A stretch of DNA of 6,716 nucleotides from the NCBI GenBank assembly GCA_031286725.1, contig JAITTR010000026.1, positions 1 to 6,716 of the forward strand, given 5' to 3'. This stretch comes from Holosporales bacterium (GTDB lineage: Bacteria; Pseudomonadota; Alphaproteobacteria; RUG11792). Positions 1 through 6,077 of this stretch are shown here, piece by piece; position 1 is the stretch's first letter, and each line of letters begins with the position of its first letter. The translations under genes were made by a program, and so were the position numbers. The notes beneath the pieces are model-generated. The model was not told where the DNA came from. It did not search any database and saw nothing but the letters and a program-made list of their open reading frames with translations.

Positions 1-366
1 AACGTTTTGAAAAATCCAGGTTTGTTTTATGTATTTTCTCGCGACTTTGGGAAATGCTTTCAATAATATTTTTGTATAAAGTTTTACTCCATTTGCCGTT
101 TTCGGTTTATACTTTTTAAACCAAGTTAATGTTATTTTATTTGAAGTATTTAATTTTATATTTCTTTCAGCTATTTTTACGCTCTCTTCAAAAAGCGGCC
201 AATGAGGGTTTTTATAGAAAAACAAAAAGACTTTTTCATAATCTGCCGGGGTTTCTATCGCTTCTCGCCATTTTTCATATTTTTCTATTTCCGTTAAAGC
301 GGCATACGAAAAATTAAAATGGCATATTGTTATAGCAAAAAATGCATGAGATGTTGACTTTTTCAA
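1..366 (-). CDS. slt: Lytic murein transglycosylase (Slt-like), N-terminal part, runs off left edge
   Basis: The minus strand is open for 122 codons from 366 to the window edge. After a lysine-rich start it has a hydrophobic stretch (HAFFAITICHFNFSYA, about residues 7-22) that looks like a signal peptide, so a periplasmic enzyme is expected. The mature part matches the N-terminal superhelical region of soluble lytic transglycosylases: a block NPHWPLFEESVKIAERNI, then TWFKKYKP, then paired-helix repeats ending near KAFPKVARKYIKQTW. The lysozyme-like catalytic domain would lie beyond the window. Family members cleave the MurNAc-GlcNAc bond of peptidoglycan to form 1,6-anhydro ends. There is no ATG in frame: TTG at 366 or TTG at 390 are the available starts, and neither has a clear ribosome binding site. 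The gene is divergent from dapA. Family assignment is fairly secure; the exact start is not, and decay beyond the edge cannot be excluded. Confidence 0.75.
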   Translation of the reverse strand, partial: MKKSTSHAFFAITICHFNFSYAALTEIEKYEKWREAIETPADYEKVFLFFYKNPHWPLFEESVKIAERNIKLNTSNKITLTWFKKYKPKTANGVKLYTKILLKAFPKVARKYIKQTWIFQNV

Positions 367-380
367 AACTTTTTTATAAC
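354..380 (+). promoter_or_regulatory. Candidate promoter for dapA
   Basis: A TTGACT hexamer (354-359) is followed 15 bases later by TATAAC (375-380). Transcription would start near 387, giving a leader of about 26 bases. The 15-base spacer is shorter than the preferred 17, so this is a moderate sigma-70-type candidate. The -35 lies inside the first codons of the divergent slt gene, so the two genes share very little regulatory DNA. The dapA ribosome site AAGGAA (398-403) is strong and sits 9 bases before the ATG. Confidence 0.4.
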
Positions 381-412
381 GTATACGCAAGATGCATAAG
401 GAATAAAAAATC

Positions 413-1276
413 ATGTTCACAGGTTCTATCGTCGCGCTTATCACTCCCTTACGCAATAATATTATCGACATCAAAGCTCTTGAAAAGATCATAGAATGGC
501 AAATAAATTCCGGAACAGACGGAATTTTAGTTTGCGGCTCGACAGGCGAAGGTTTGCTTTTGAACGACGATGAAAGAGAGGAAATTATCTCGACGTCAAT
601 TTCAATAGCCAATGGTAGAGCCAAAATAATAGTCGGCTGCAGCGCTTGTTCGACAACGGAGGCTATAAAACTTGTAAATCAAGCGGAAAAGCTAAAAGCC
701 GATGGAGTTTTAGTTATAGCCCCATATTACGTAAAGCCAACTCAAGAGGGTATAAAAGAGCACTTTGCAAGTATACATAACAACTCAAACATTCCTATTA
801 TTATGTATAACAACCCCGGCAGATGCGCGATAAATATGACCGCGGAGACTATTGCGGATTTAGCCCAGAAAGATCGAATTGTCGCTTTAAAAGATTCGGA
901 TATAAATTTAGCTAAAGCGACTTTAATTAGAAGAAAAGTTAGCGAAAGTTTCAGCTTACTTTCCGGAGACGATTCAACTCTAGCGGGATACTTAGCTCAT
1001 GGCGGAAATGGAGCTATTTCCGTTATTGCAAACGTAGAGCCATATTTAGTAAAAAAGATGATCTCAGCTTGGAAAAACGGAGATATAAACGCAATGCAAA
1101 ATATCAATGAAAAACTGACTCCATTAAACTCTGCTCTCTTCGTCGAGCCAAACCCTATTCCTGTCAAATACGTCCTATACAAAAAAGGGTTTATAGCAAA
1201 CGAGCTACGCTTGCCATTAACTCCCGTTTCTCAAAAAGCTATGGAAACGATAGATTTTATCCTAAGCGAATTTTAA
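413..1276 (+). CDS. dapA: 4-hydroxy-tetrahydrodipicolinate synthase (DapA)
   Basis: DapA condenses pyruvate with aspartate semialdehyde in the cytoplasm, the first committed step to diaminopimelate (peptidoglycan) and lysine. The 287-residue protein is a full-length (beta/alpha)8 aldolase of the DapA/NanA superfamily, close to the usual ~292. Visible active-site elements are GSTGE at 42-46 (S43, T44), Y106 in PYYVKPTQ, YNNPGR at 132-137 (Y132 and substrate carboxylate-binding R137), and Schiff-base K160 in VALKDSD. Each is one position below E. coli numbering. The GG-NGAISVIANV block follows near 196-208. Serine replaces the first threonine of the common GTTGE loop; as I recall, rickettsial DapA has the same change, while NanA-type lyases also have GSTGE. 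The YNNPGR motif with its arginine favours DapA over NanA. The ATG has an AAGGAA site at good spacing. In many alphaproteobacteria smpB follows dapA; here no gene follows. Confidence 0.95.
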   Translation: MFTGSIVALITPLRNNIIDIKALEKIIEWQINSGTDGILVCGSTGEGLLLNDDEREEIISTSISIANGRAKIIVGCSACSTTEAIKLVNQAEKLKADGVLVIAPYYVKPTQEGIKEHFASIHNNSNIPIIMYNNPGRCAINMTAETIADLAQKDRIVALKDSDINLAKATLIRRKVSESFSLLSGDDSTLAGYLAHGGNGAISVIANVEPYLVKKMISAWKNGDINAMQNINEKLTPLNSALFVEPNPIPVKYVLYKKGFIANELRLPLTPVSQKAMETIDFILSEF

Positions 1277-1346
1277 AATGCTTTGCATAGTCCTTCAGTC
1301 GCTCGAAACATTCTTTAATATCCTTGTTTATCATCAGTACAATTAT

Positions 1347-1364
1347 ATAAAGAGTTGCTCTCTA
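1347..1364 (+). repeat. Dispersed 18-base repeat, copy 1
   Basis: ATAAAGAGTTGCTC followed by TCTA recurs at 4763-4780 with one mismatch (17 of 18 bases identical). In both places the sequence ATATCCTTG lies a short way upstream, at about 1318-1326 and 4720-4728. Both copies sit in non-coding DNA shortly after a gene, dapA and hppA respectively, in the same orientation. It could be the core of a degraded dispersed element, or chance in AT-rich DNA. Confidence 0.4.
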
Positions 1365-1463
1365 CCATGACAAATCCTATTTTGCTATTACTCTTTTCTA
1401 ATAAACTTTTGGCATATCATCTGAATTCTTTTCAACCTTAGAATAAGACTATTTATTAAAATG

Positions 1464-1482
1464 CTTCCAAATCATTTGGAAG
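1464..1482. repeat. Perfect inverted repeat, 9-base arms
   Basis: CTTCCAAAT and ATTTGGAAG flank a single C. As RNA this would fold with a shorter stem and a small loop. No T-run follows on either strand, so it is not a typical terminator. It lies about 190 bases after dapA. Confidence 0.55.
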
Positions 1483-1595
1483 AATAGAACTCGCTACCCG
1501 TTCAGCTCTCTTGTTAAATTAGGTTTAAAAAGAGTCCGTTAGAGATTATTCAAGAGAGATAACATTTGGTTTTGCAATCACGCAGACATTTTTGG

Positions 1596-1625
1596 TTCCA
1601 CAAAATTTAGATAAATTTTGTGGAA
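1596..1625. repeat. Perfect inverted repeat, 14-base arms
   Basis: TTCCACAAAATTTA and TAAATTTTGTGGAA are exact reverse complements with only GA between them, the longest perfect dyad in the window. It would form a strong hairpin or a cruciform. Neither strand has a following T-run, so intrinsic termination is not the obvious role. A protein-binding operator or part of a mobile repeat are alternatives, but nothing nearby identifies it. Confidence 0.65.
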
Positions 1626-1856
1626 TAAAGTTGCTTTACTAGCAATAATTGCTATTAAATTAATATCTAGATCCAAAACATCTTAGTTTGATTAAGGTTT
1701 AAGAGGCAATTAGCGAACGGTGATAATTGTATTCACTTTCTATAAAATTAATTCTGAAACAGTTTTTCTGTATTAAAGACATAGCGTGATAAATATTTAT
1801 ATGTAATAGACTTTGTCTTTAATATTCACATTGCGACAAAATCATCACAGGGTGAT

Positions 1857-1874
1857 AATTTCCTCGGGGAAATT
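1857..1874. repeat. Hairpin with TCGG loop
   Basis: AATTTCC and GGAAATT enclose TCGG, giving a 7-base-pair stem with a four-base loop. It lies in the middle of the non-coding stretch with no adjacent gene to relate it to. Confidence 0.45.
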
Positions 1875-2046
1875 TTCAAGAATTAAGGAATTTTTAACTT
1901 TTAACTGATATCCAAAGCCCCCCGGTGCCTTTTATCTGCCGCTTTCTATGCAAGCATAGCTTTAGCTTATCATATTTCGCTTAATTTTTCGTTAATTCCC
2001 AAAACTCTTATATGCTATATATAATAAAATAAGGTTTTACGTTATC

Positions 2047-2175
2047 CTATATTAATAAATATCCCAATCCTTTTTGATAAATACAGCTCTGGAATAGTTT
2101 TTCTTCTATATAGCTTGAGTTATAAATAATTACAGCGTTCTTCGCCACTTGCAATACGCTTTGTTCTTCTTTTCG
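2047..2175 (-). pseudogene. Unidentified coding remnant, 42 codons
   Basis: A minus-strand frame without a start codon reads through 42 codons with a protein-like composition, including LQVAKNAVIIYNSSYIEEKL in its centre. I do not recognise the family. It is bounded by stops, has no ATG and no ribosome site, and ends in ordinary non-coding DNA. It could be the trace of a lost gene or simply a chance opening in AT-rich sequence. Confidence 0.2.
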
Positions 2176-2188
2176 TTACAAAACGAAA
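2171..2188. repeat. Hairpin, 7-base stem with ACAA loop
   Basis: TTTCGTT and AACGAAA enclose ACAA. The AACGAAACG core is echoed just downstream in GCGAAACG, around 2201-2208. No T-run follows on either strand. Confidence 0.4.
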
Positions 2189-2266
2189 CGCGTGTTGAAG
2201 CGAAACGATTTAAAGCGAAAACAAAAATCGGTTATGGACAGTCCTTATTTTGATATTTCAGTTTTG

Positions 2267-2285
2267 TATATATTTTTAATATATA
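2267..2285. repeat. AT-only inverted repeat
   Basis: TATATATT and AATATATA enclose TTT. Made only of A and T, it is likely to occur by chance at this composition, but it would melt or extrude easily. Confidence 0.35.
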
Positions 2286-2465
2286 TAAAACGTCTTTCCT
2301 AAAGCTATTTATATACGTTAAATATATTCAATAATATTAAAGCGTCTTAACAAATACCTCTTTAATAAACGCAGGCTTCAGTTAGTATGTTTACTAAAAG
2401 GCGTAATTATTGAGCATAAAAAAGCGCGCTTTTAAAACGCTTAAGAAACGTAATTAATATCCTAC

Positions 2466-2494
2466 TTTTCAAGCGTGGTTGATTTTCGTAAAAT
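2466..2494 (+). promoter_or_regulatory. Candidate promoter for hppA
   Basis: TTTTCA (2466-2471, four of six matches to the -35 consensus) and TAAAAT (2489-2494, five of six) are separated by 17 bases. Transcription would begin about 25 bases before the ATG. The ribosome site is weak, TTAGG at 2518-2522, five bases before the start. A second possible -35, TTGATT at 2480-2485, pairs less well with TAAGAT. Confidence 0.4.
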
Positions 2495-2527
2495 ACACAT
2501 AAGATTTTCATACAAAATTAGGTTTTT

Positions 2528-4609
2528 ATGTTGTCATATATAGATTTTTTTATTGCTTTTTGTGGCGTTTGTGCTATGTTGTTCGCAATAGCGAAAATAC
2601 GGGTCGTTTTTAAGTGTCCTTGTGGAAACGAAAAAATGCAAGACGTTGCAAAAGCTATTCAAATAGGCGCAGGAGCTTATCTTAATAGGCAATATTCAAC
2701 GATAGCTTTTGTCGGCTTAATTGTCGCGGCTCTTTTGTGGATTTTCTTATCAAGCTTTGTTTCTATAGGCTTTATTTTGGGTGCTACGTTGTCCGGAATA
2801 GCCGGATATGTAGGCATGAATATTTCGGTACGTGCAAATGTAAGAACCGCGGAAGCTGCAAGAACTTCTCTTGCAAAAGCCCTTTCCGTTGCGTTTGATT
2901 CGGGTACTATAACGGGATTATTGGTTGTTGGAGCCGGATTGTTAGGAGTATCTTTATATTACTTTTTCCTGCAATCTATGAATTTGGAATCTAGGCTAAT
3001 TACGGAATCTTTAGTAGCGCTTAGTTTTGGGGCGTCGTTAATATCAATTTTCGCAAGGCTTGGCGGAGGCATATTTACAAAAGGAGCCGACGTTGGGGCT
3101 GATTTAGTTGGAAAAGTTGAGGCAAACATTCCGGAAGACGATCCGAGAAATCCGGCGGTAATTGCGGATAACGTTGGAGACAACGTTGGGGATTGTGCGG
3201 GAATGGCGGCCGATTTATTTGAAACTTATGCAGTCACTATCGTAGCGTCGATGGTTTTGGCAAGCATTCATTTCTCAGAAGAAATAAAATCAACTATGAT
3301 GTCTTACCCTCTTGCGATTAGTGCAGTTTGCATTATAGGCTCAATATTAGGAACCTTTTTTGTAAAATTAGGTTCTTCTAATAACATAATGAAAGCCTTG
3401 TATAAAGGATTAATAGCTTCCGGAGTATTTTCTCTTGTTTTTATTTGGATTGCTACGAAAGTAATATTCGACAGTCTTGAACAAGAAATAGTCTTTTCCG
3501 GAGGAGTATTTACTCCTCAATCTCTATTAAAGTGTTGTATCGTCGGAATGATCGTAACAGGGCTTTTGGTAGTGATTACCGAGTTTTATACTTCCGTCGC
3601 ATATAGGCCTGTTAGAAGCGTCGCAAAATCCTCCCAGACTGGACATGCGACAAACATAATACAAGGACTGGCCGTTTCTATGGAATCTACGGCTCTTCCA
3701 GCTATTGTTATTTGCGGAGGCATAATTTGTTCATACGTTTTTGCCGGATTGTTTGGTATAGCGATTGCGGCGACTACTATGTTAGCTTTTGCCGGAATAA
3801 TCGTCGCGCTTGACGCCTATGGACCGGTTACTGATAATGCAGGCGGAATCGCGGAAATGGCAGAACTGCCAAGCGAAATACGAAACATAACGGACGCTTT
3901 AGACGCTGTTGGAAACACAACGAAGGCAGTCACAAAGGGATACGCAATAGGTTCTGCAGGCCTTGCCGCGCTGGTTCTTTTCGCTACTTACGTTGAGGAT
4001 TTGACTCATTATTTTCCAAAACTAAACGTTGACTTTAGTCTACAAAATCCATACGTTTTGGTTGGTCTGTTAATAGGAGCTATGCTTCCGTATTTATTTG
4101 GATCGTTTGGAATGAAAGCTGTTGGGAAAGCCGGCAGCGAAGTCGTTTTGGAAGTCCGACGTCAATTTAAGGAGATTAAAGGAATCATGACAGGAGAAAC
4201 AAAACCTGACTATAAAACCGCAGTAGATATCCTAACAAAGTCAGCTATTCGAGAAATGATTATTCCTTCGATTCTTCCGCTATTAGCTCCAATTTTCGTT
4301 TATATTACCATTAATATGATTGCGGGCCAATCTTCTGCGTTTTCCGCTCTTGGCGCGACTTTAATCGGAACGATAGTTTCGGGGTTATTTGTCGCTATTT
4401 CTATGACCTCCGGAGGCGGAGCATGGGATAACGCGAAAAAATACATAGAAGACGGAAATTTGGGCGGCAAAGGTTCGGAAGCTCATAAAGCTGCGGTAAC
4501 TGGGGATACTGTCGGAGATCCGTATAAGGATACTGCCGGCCCCGCGATAAACCCAATGATAAAGATTATTAATATAGTAGCTTTATTGCTCCTTGCTGCT
4601 TTGGCTTGA
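2528..4609 (+). CDS. hppA: K+-independent membrane-bound proton-pumping pyrophosphatase (HppA)
   Basis: HppA hydrolyses pyrophosphate at the inner membrane and pumps protons, recovering energy from PPi released in biosynthesis. The 693-residue protein is complete, within the family's usual 660-770, and mostly transmembrane helices (about 15-16). The PPi/Mg-binding signature [11 protein letters not shown] is at 188-198, followed by the acidic run [10 protein letters not shown] and [19 protein letters not shown] (214-232). A second acidic block, [20 protein letters not shown], is at 429-448. The C-terminal block has [15 protein letters not shown] (629-643) and [15 protein letters not shown] (659-673). 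Subtype is set by [10 protein letters not shown] at 462-471: Lys466 and Thr469 mark the K+-independent class, where K+-dependent enzymes have Ala and Gly. One small departure is Gly186, usually Ala, in TKGADVG. The gene stands alone, with gene-poor DNA on both sides and a hairpin 23 bases after its TGA. Confidence 0.97.
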   Translation: MLSYIDFFIAFCGVCAMLFAIAKIRVVFKCPCGNEKMQDVAKAIQIGAGAYLNRQYSTIAFVGLIVAALLWIFLSSFVSIGFILGATLSGIAGYVGMNISVRANVRTAEAARTSLAKALSVAFDSGTITGLLVVGAGLLGVSLYYFFLQSMNLESRLITESLVALSFGASLISIFARLGGGIFTKGADVGADLVGKVEANIPEDDPRNPAVIADNVGDNVGDCAGMAADLFETYAVTIVASMVLASIHFSEEIKSTMMSYPLAISAVCIIGSILGTFFVKLGSSNNIMKALYKGLIASGVFSLVFIWIATKVIFDSLEQEIVFSGGVFTPQSLLKCCIVGMIVTGLLVVITEFYTSVAYRPVRSVAKSSQTGHATNIIQGLAVSMESTALPAIVICGGIICSYVFAGLFGIAIAATTMLAFAGIIVALDAYGPVTDNAGGIAEMAELPSEIRNITDALDAVGNTTKAVTKGYAIGSAGLAALVLFATYVEDLTHYFPKLNVDFSLQNPYVLVGLLIGAMLPYLFGSFGMKAVGKAGSEVVLEVRRQFKEIKGIMTGETKPDYKTAVDILTKSAIREMIIPSILPLLAPIFVYITINMIAGQSSAFSALGATLIGTIVSGLFVAISMTSGGGAWDNAKKYIEDGNLGGKGSEAHKAAVTGDTVGDPYKDTAGPAINPMIKIINIVALLLLAALA

Positions 4610-4632
4610 AAGTTATGGGGAATTATTATTAT

Positions 4633-4663
4633 GCTAACGTCAAGTTTAATGCTTGGCGTTGGC
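4633..4663 (+). terminator. Hairpin just after hppA, terminator-like without T-tract
   Basis: GCTAACGTCAAG and CTTGGCGTTGGC pair over 12 positions, two of them G-U wobbles, with a seven-base loop. It begins 23 bases after the hppA stop, where a terminator or mRNA 3'-end stabiliser would sit. No U-run follows (the next bases are AAATTAAACG), so it is not a standard intrinsic terminator. Confidence 0.45.
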
Positions 4664-4762
4664 AAATTAAACGTCTTGAGAGTGTTTAGTATAGTCGGGT
4701 TTGACTTTTCGTATAATAAATATCCTTGAAACACTTTGTACGTATTCTGCGTTATTGCAAGG

Positions 4763-4780
4763 ATAAAGAGTTGCTCGCTA
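4763..4780 (+). repeat. Dispersed 18-base repeat, copy 2
   Basis: ATAAAGAGTTGCTC followed by GCTA matches copy 1 at 1347-1364 in 17 of 18 positions. Here the repeat overlaps the right arm of the TATCCTTG/CAAGGATA inverted repeat and is followed at once by the AAGAGA/TCTCTT stem, so it forms part of a compact structured patch after hppA. Confidence 0.4.
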
Positions 4781-4838
4781 AGAGATTCTCTCTTTTACTT
4801 TAAAGTTGTTTAGTTTTATTGCGTAATTTCTGTTTATT

Positions 4839-4854
4839 TATACGATGTCGTATA
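4839..4854. repeat. Palindrome at the end of the transposase remnant
   Basis: TATACGA and TCGTATA flank TG. It lies two bases beyond the end of the transposase reading frame, so it could be related to the old element's end or its transcription termination. I could not find a matching sequence on the far side to make a terminal inverted repeat pair. Confidence 0.4.
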
Positions 4855-4856
4855 CT

Positions 4857-5320
4857 TTAATAACTCTGGGAATATTTATGTAATACATATGAATTTCTCT
4901 TCGTATGGTAAAATCTAAATCCACATTCTTTTAAATGTAATACAAAATGATTAGAGGGATATCCATTGAATTTAACAAGTCTTGTCTTAGCAAAACTTTC
5001 AAAACACTCAATGTCATTTAATACTAGACCAGCAGGCTTCCAACCATCTGTAGTTAAATTTTCCCTATAGAAATTAACTCGTTATTTGAACAGTTAGGAA
5101 TTATTTACATAATTTCCCTCTAATTCTCCTTGCCTTAAAATAAAATTCATCAAGTTCAAATTCTCCTATTTCAATTTGTAAAACTATACGATTGATTCCA
5201 GTAATTTTTGCCGTAGAGGCGGCTGTTATATCTTCCGCAAAATTCGCAGCTTCCTTTTGCAGATGCTATTCAAGAGCTTTCTTTTATTTTTGTTGGGAAT
5301 GTTATTACTAACCGCGACAT
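4857..5320 (-). pseudogene. Decayed IS1595-family transposase
   Basis: Pieces in different minus-strand frames line up in order with IS1595-family (IS1016-like) transposases. A possible start is the ATG at 5320. The next piece (5265-5101) holds FAEDITAASTAKITGINR, the helix-turn-helix-like part usually followed by NT, then directly GEFELDEFYFKARRIRGK, the family's GEVELDESYFGxRRxRGKRGRG block with the first catalytic Asp. The 25-30 residues normally between them are reduced to about seven. After a stop, the C-terminal piece (5081-4857, another frame) holds TDGWK with the second Asp, LVLN, DIECFESFAKTRLVKFNG (usually NGIESFWSFAKRRL.KFNG) and FVLHLKECGFRF (usually FVLHLKECEFRFNH). Stops, frameshifts and at least three deletions make it non-functional. 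No terminal repeats or target duplication are visible. Family call by remembered consensus only. Confidence 0.85.
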
Positions 5321-5378
5321 TAAACTGTTTTTTGTAACTGATGTAGAGCTTAAAACAATATGCCGGCCTAAGTGTTCA

Positions 5379-5750
5379 TCAAGAGAAGATATTGAAATAA
5401 ATTGCGTTTATTGTCGCGTATATCGCCATAAACACAGAGAGTTTTAATTTTAGGGTAACATTATTATTTCGAAGCGTTATATACGCAGACATTAGGTATA
5501 TAAGGGGATAAACTCCAAGATGAGAATTGAACATTATGTCGTCTATTAATCCTAAAACAAATATTGCTAGAGATGGGATTCTTTGCCGTGACAATATATA
5601 AAACATTATAGGAAAAATTGTCATAGGAATAATCAAGATACTCGTTAGTTGAAATATACAATAACTGGTAAAGCTAAAAATAACGCCTAATAAAAACAAA
5701 GCTAAGTCTGGAATTATTTTCAAATTTTCAGTGGGAGAATCATTTTTCAT
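5379..5750 (-). CDS. mreD: MreD-like rod-shape membrane protein, short
   Basis: The 123-residue protein has about five hydrophobic helices (roughly 10-30, 38-54, 58-74, 79-93, 101-122). It carries an MreD-like centre, RIPSLAIFVLGLIDDIMFN then LGVYPLIYL, with Asp70-Asp71 and Gly79 where MreD has G(L/I)xxD and a Gly-rich turn. MreD is an inner-membrane partner of MreB, MreC, RodA and PBP2 in side-wall elongation. Most MreD proteins are 150-180 residues, so this one is short. The decayed transposase starts about 60 bases beyond its stop on the same strand, so the C-terminus may have been cut by the insertion. It lacks the usual mreB-mreC neighbours and follows tRNA-Gly by 19 bases. No ribosome site precedes the ATG. 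Fast-evolving family, so the name is probable rather than certain. Confidence 0.65.
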   Translation of the reverse strand: MKNDSPTENLKIIPDLALFLLGVIFSFTSYCIFQLTSILIIPMTIFPIMFYILSRQRIPSLAIFVLGLIDDIMFNSHLGVYPLIYLMSAYITLRNNNVTLKLKLSVFMAIYATINAIYFNIFS

Positions 5751-5759
5751 TTAGCGCGA

Positions 5760-5765
5760 ATTATA
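5760..5765 (-). promoter_or_regulatory. Possible -10 box directly before mreD
   Basis: On the minus strand TATAAT lies in the 19-base gap between the tRNA 3' end and the mreD ATG. A start from it would fall within a few bases of the ATG, giving a leaderless or nearly leaderless mRNA, in keeping with the missing ribosome site. No good -35 is visible because that position falls inside the tRNA. Processing from a tRNA-mreD transcript is the alternative. Confidence 0.3.
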
Positions 5766-5769
5766 AGCC

Positions 5770-5843
5770 TGGAGCGGGCGATGGGAATCGAACCCACGCT
5801 ACAAGCTTGGGAAGCTTGTGTTCTACCATTGAACTACGCCCGC
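5770..5843 (-). tRNA. tRNA-Gly, anticodon CCC, CCA encoded
   Basis: Read on minus, the acceptor arms GCGGGCG and CGCCCGC pair fully. The D-arm GTTCAATGGTAGAAC, the anticodon stem-loop CAAGC-TTCCCAA-GCTTG and the T-arm GTGGGTTCGATTCCCAT are all regular. The anticodon is CCC, which reads GGG. The discriminator is U73, as expected for bacterial glycine tRNA, and CCA is encoded at 5772-5770. The 5' half resembles E. coli glyU closely. It has its own promoter 17-45 bases upstream. Confidence 0.97.
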
Positions 5844-5859
5844 ATGTTTTTATAGAGAC

Positions 5860-5888
5860 ATTTTATAAAATTCGTTTTGCGAAGTCAA
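5860..5888 (-). promoter_or_regulatory. Promoter of the tRNA-Gly gene
   Basis: On the minus strand TTGACT (5888-5883) and TAAAAT (5865-5860) are separated by exactly 17 bases, near the sigma-70 consensus. Transcription would start about 8-10 bases before the tRNA. This is the best promoter in the window and may also serve mreD by read-through. Confidence 0.7.
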
Positions 5889-6077
5889 CGTAGCCCTTCT
5901 TAAAGCTAATTTTATTCGATAGAATTATAAACAATCAGGTAAATCCACAATTTATGACAAAAGGAGCGGTCTGATTCGCTAAAAGCAATCTTACGGATAT
6001 ATTTATCTTCAGATAAATACTGTGTTTATAAAGTCTTCAATTTTAATTCATCAGTCTGGATTGTGTTAATCATGTGA
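5889..6077. other. Non-coding gap upstream of the tRNA promoter
   Basis: No open frame of interest is present. The one clear feature is a perfect inverted repeat at 6000-6019. Confidence 0.5.
6000..6019. repeat. Perfect inverted repeat, 9-base arms
   Basis: TATTTATCT and AGATAAATA flank TC. Like the dyads at 1596-1625 and 4839-4854 it has only a two-base centre and lies in non-coding DNA. There is no T-run to suggest termination. Confidence 0.5.

Larger units (their letters stand above)
1277..2527. other. 1.25-kb gene-free stretch between dapA and hppA
   Basis: No frame on either strand holds a convincing gene, and I see no tRNA, tmRNA, RNase P RNA or SRP RNA signature. The stretch holds inverted repeats at 1464-1482, 1596-1625, 1857-1874, 1946-1959, 2171-2188 and 2267-2285, a self-complementary 14-mer around GCGCGC at 2420-2433, a short C/G-rich patch near 1917-1930, and scattered reading frames of under 45 codons. 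This is what an old, eroded gene region looks like in a reducing genome. I could not identify what was lost; smpB, the common alphaproteobacterial neighbour of dapA, is not recognisable here. Confidence 0.6.
4610..4856. other. Non-coding gap downstream of hppA
   Basis: Apart from the hairpin after hppA, this gap holds an 8-base inverted repeat, TATCCTTG (4721-4728) with CAAGGATA (4758-4765). It also holds a 6-base stem AAGAGA/TCTCTT (4780-4794) followed by a few Ts, and the palindrome at 4839-4854. No gene is visible. Confidence 0.5.

Noticed and set aside
129..317. 62-codon plus-strand frame starting with a hydrophobic stretch
   Set aside because: It lies antisense to the slt-like coding sequence, which has recognisable family blocks; no ribosome site.
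997..1182. 61-codon minus-strand frame
   Set aside because: Antisense shadow of conserved dapA codons.
1277..1375. Minus-strand peptide starting near 1335 (MINKDIKECFERL...)
   Set aside because: Only about 25 codons, runs into antisense dapA, no ribosome site or family match.
1917..1930. GC-rich patch as part of a small stable RNA such as SRP RNA
   Set aside because: The conserved GGAAG/AGCA core of SRP RNA is absent nearby and no long pairing is evident.
2959..3183. 74-codon minus-strand frame
   Set aside because: Antisense to the most conserved part of hppA.
4483..4734. 83-codon minus-strand frame overlapping the end of hppA
   Set aside because: Most of it is the reverse of the conserved hppA C-terminus and the rest covers the downstream hairpin; no family resemblance.
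5218..5330. TGA read as tryptophan, joining minus-strand frames near 5272
   Set aside because: The hppA and mreD genes end naturally at TGA, and the transposase explanation needs no recoding.
5221..5448. Plus-strand frame of about 75 codons without a start
   Set aside because: It reads protein-like but lies opposite both the transposase remnant, whose family blocks are specific, and the 3' end of mreD.
5464..5661. 65-codon minus-strand frame inside mreD
   Set aside because: Shifted-frame shadow of mreD with no membrane-protein pattern of its own.
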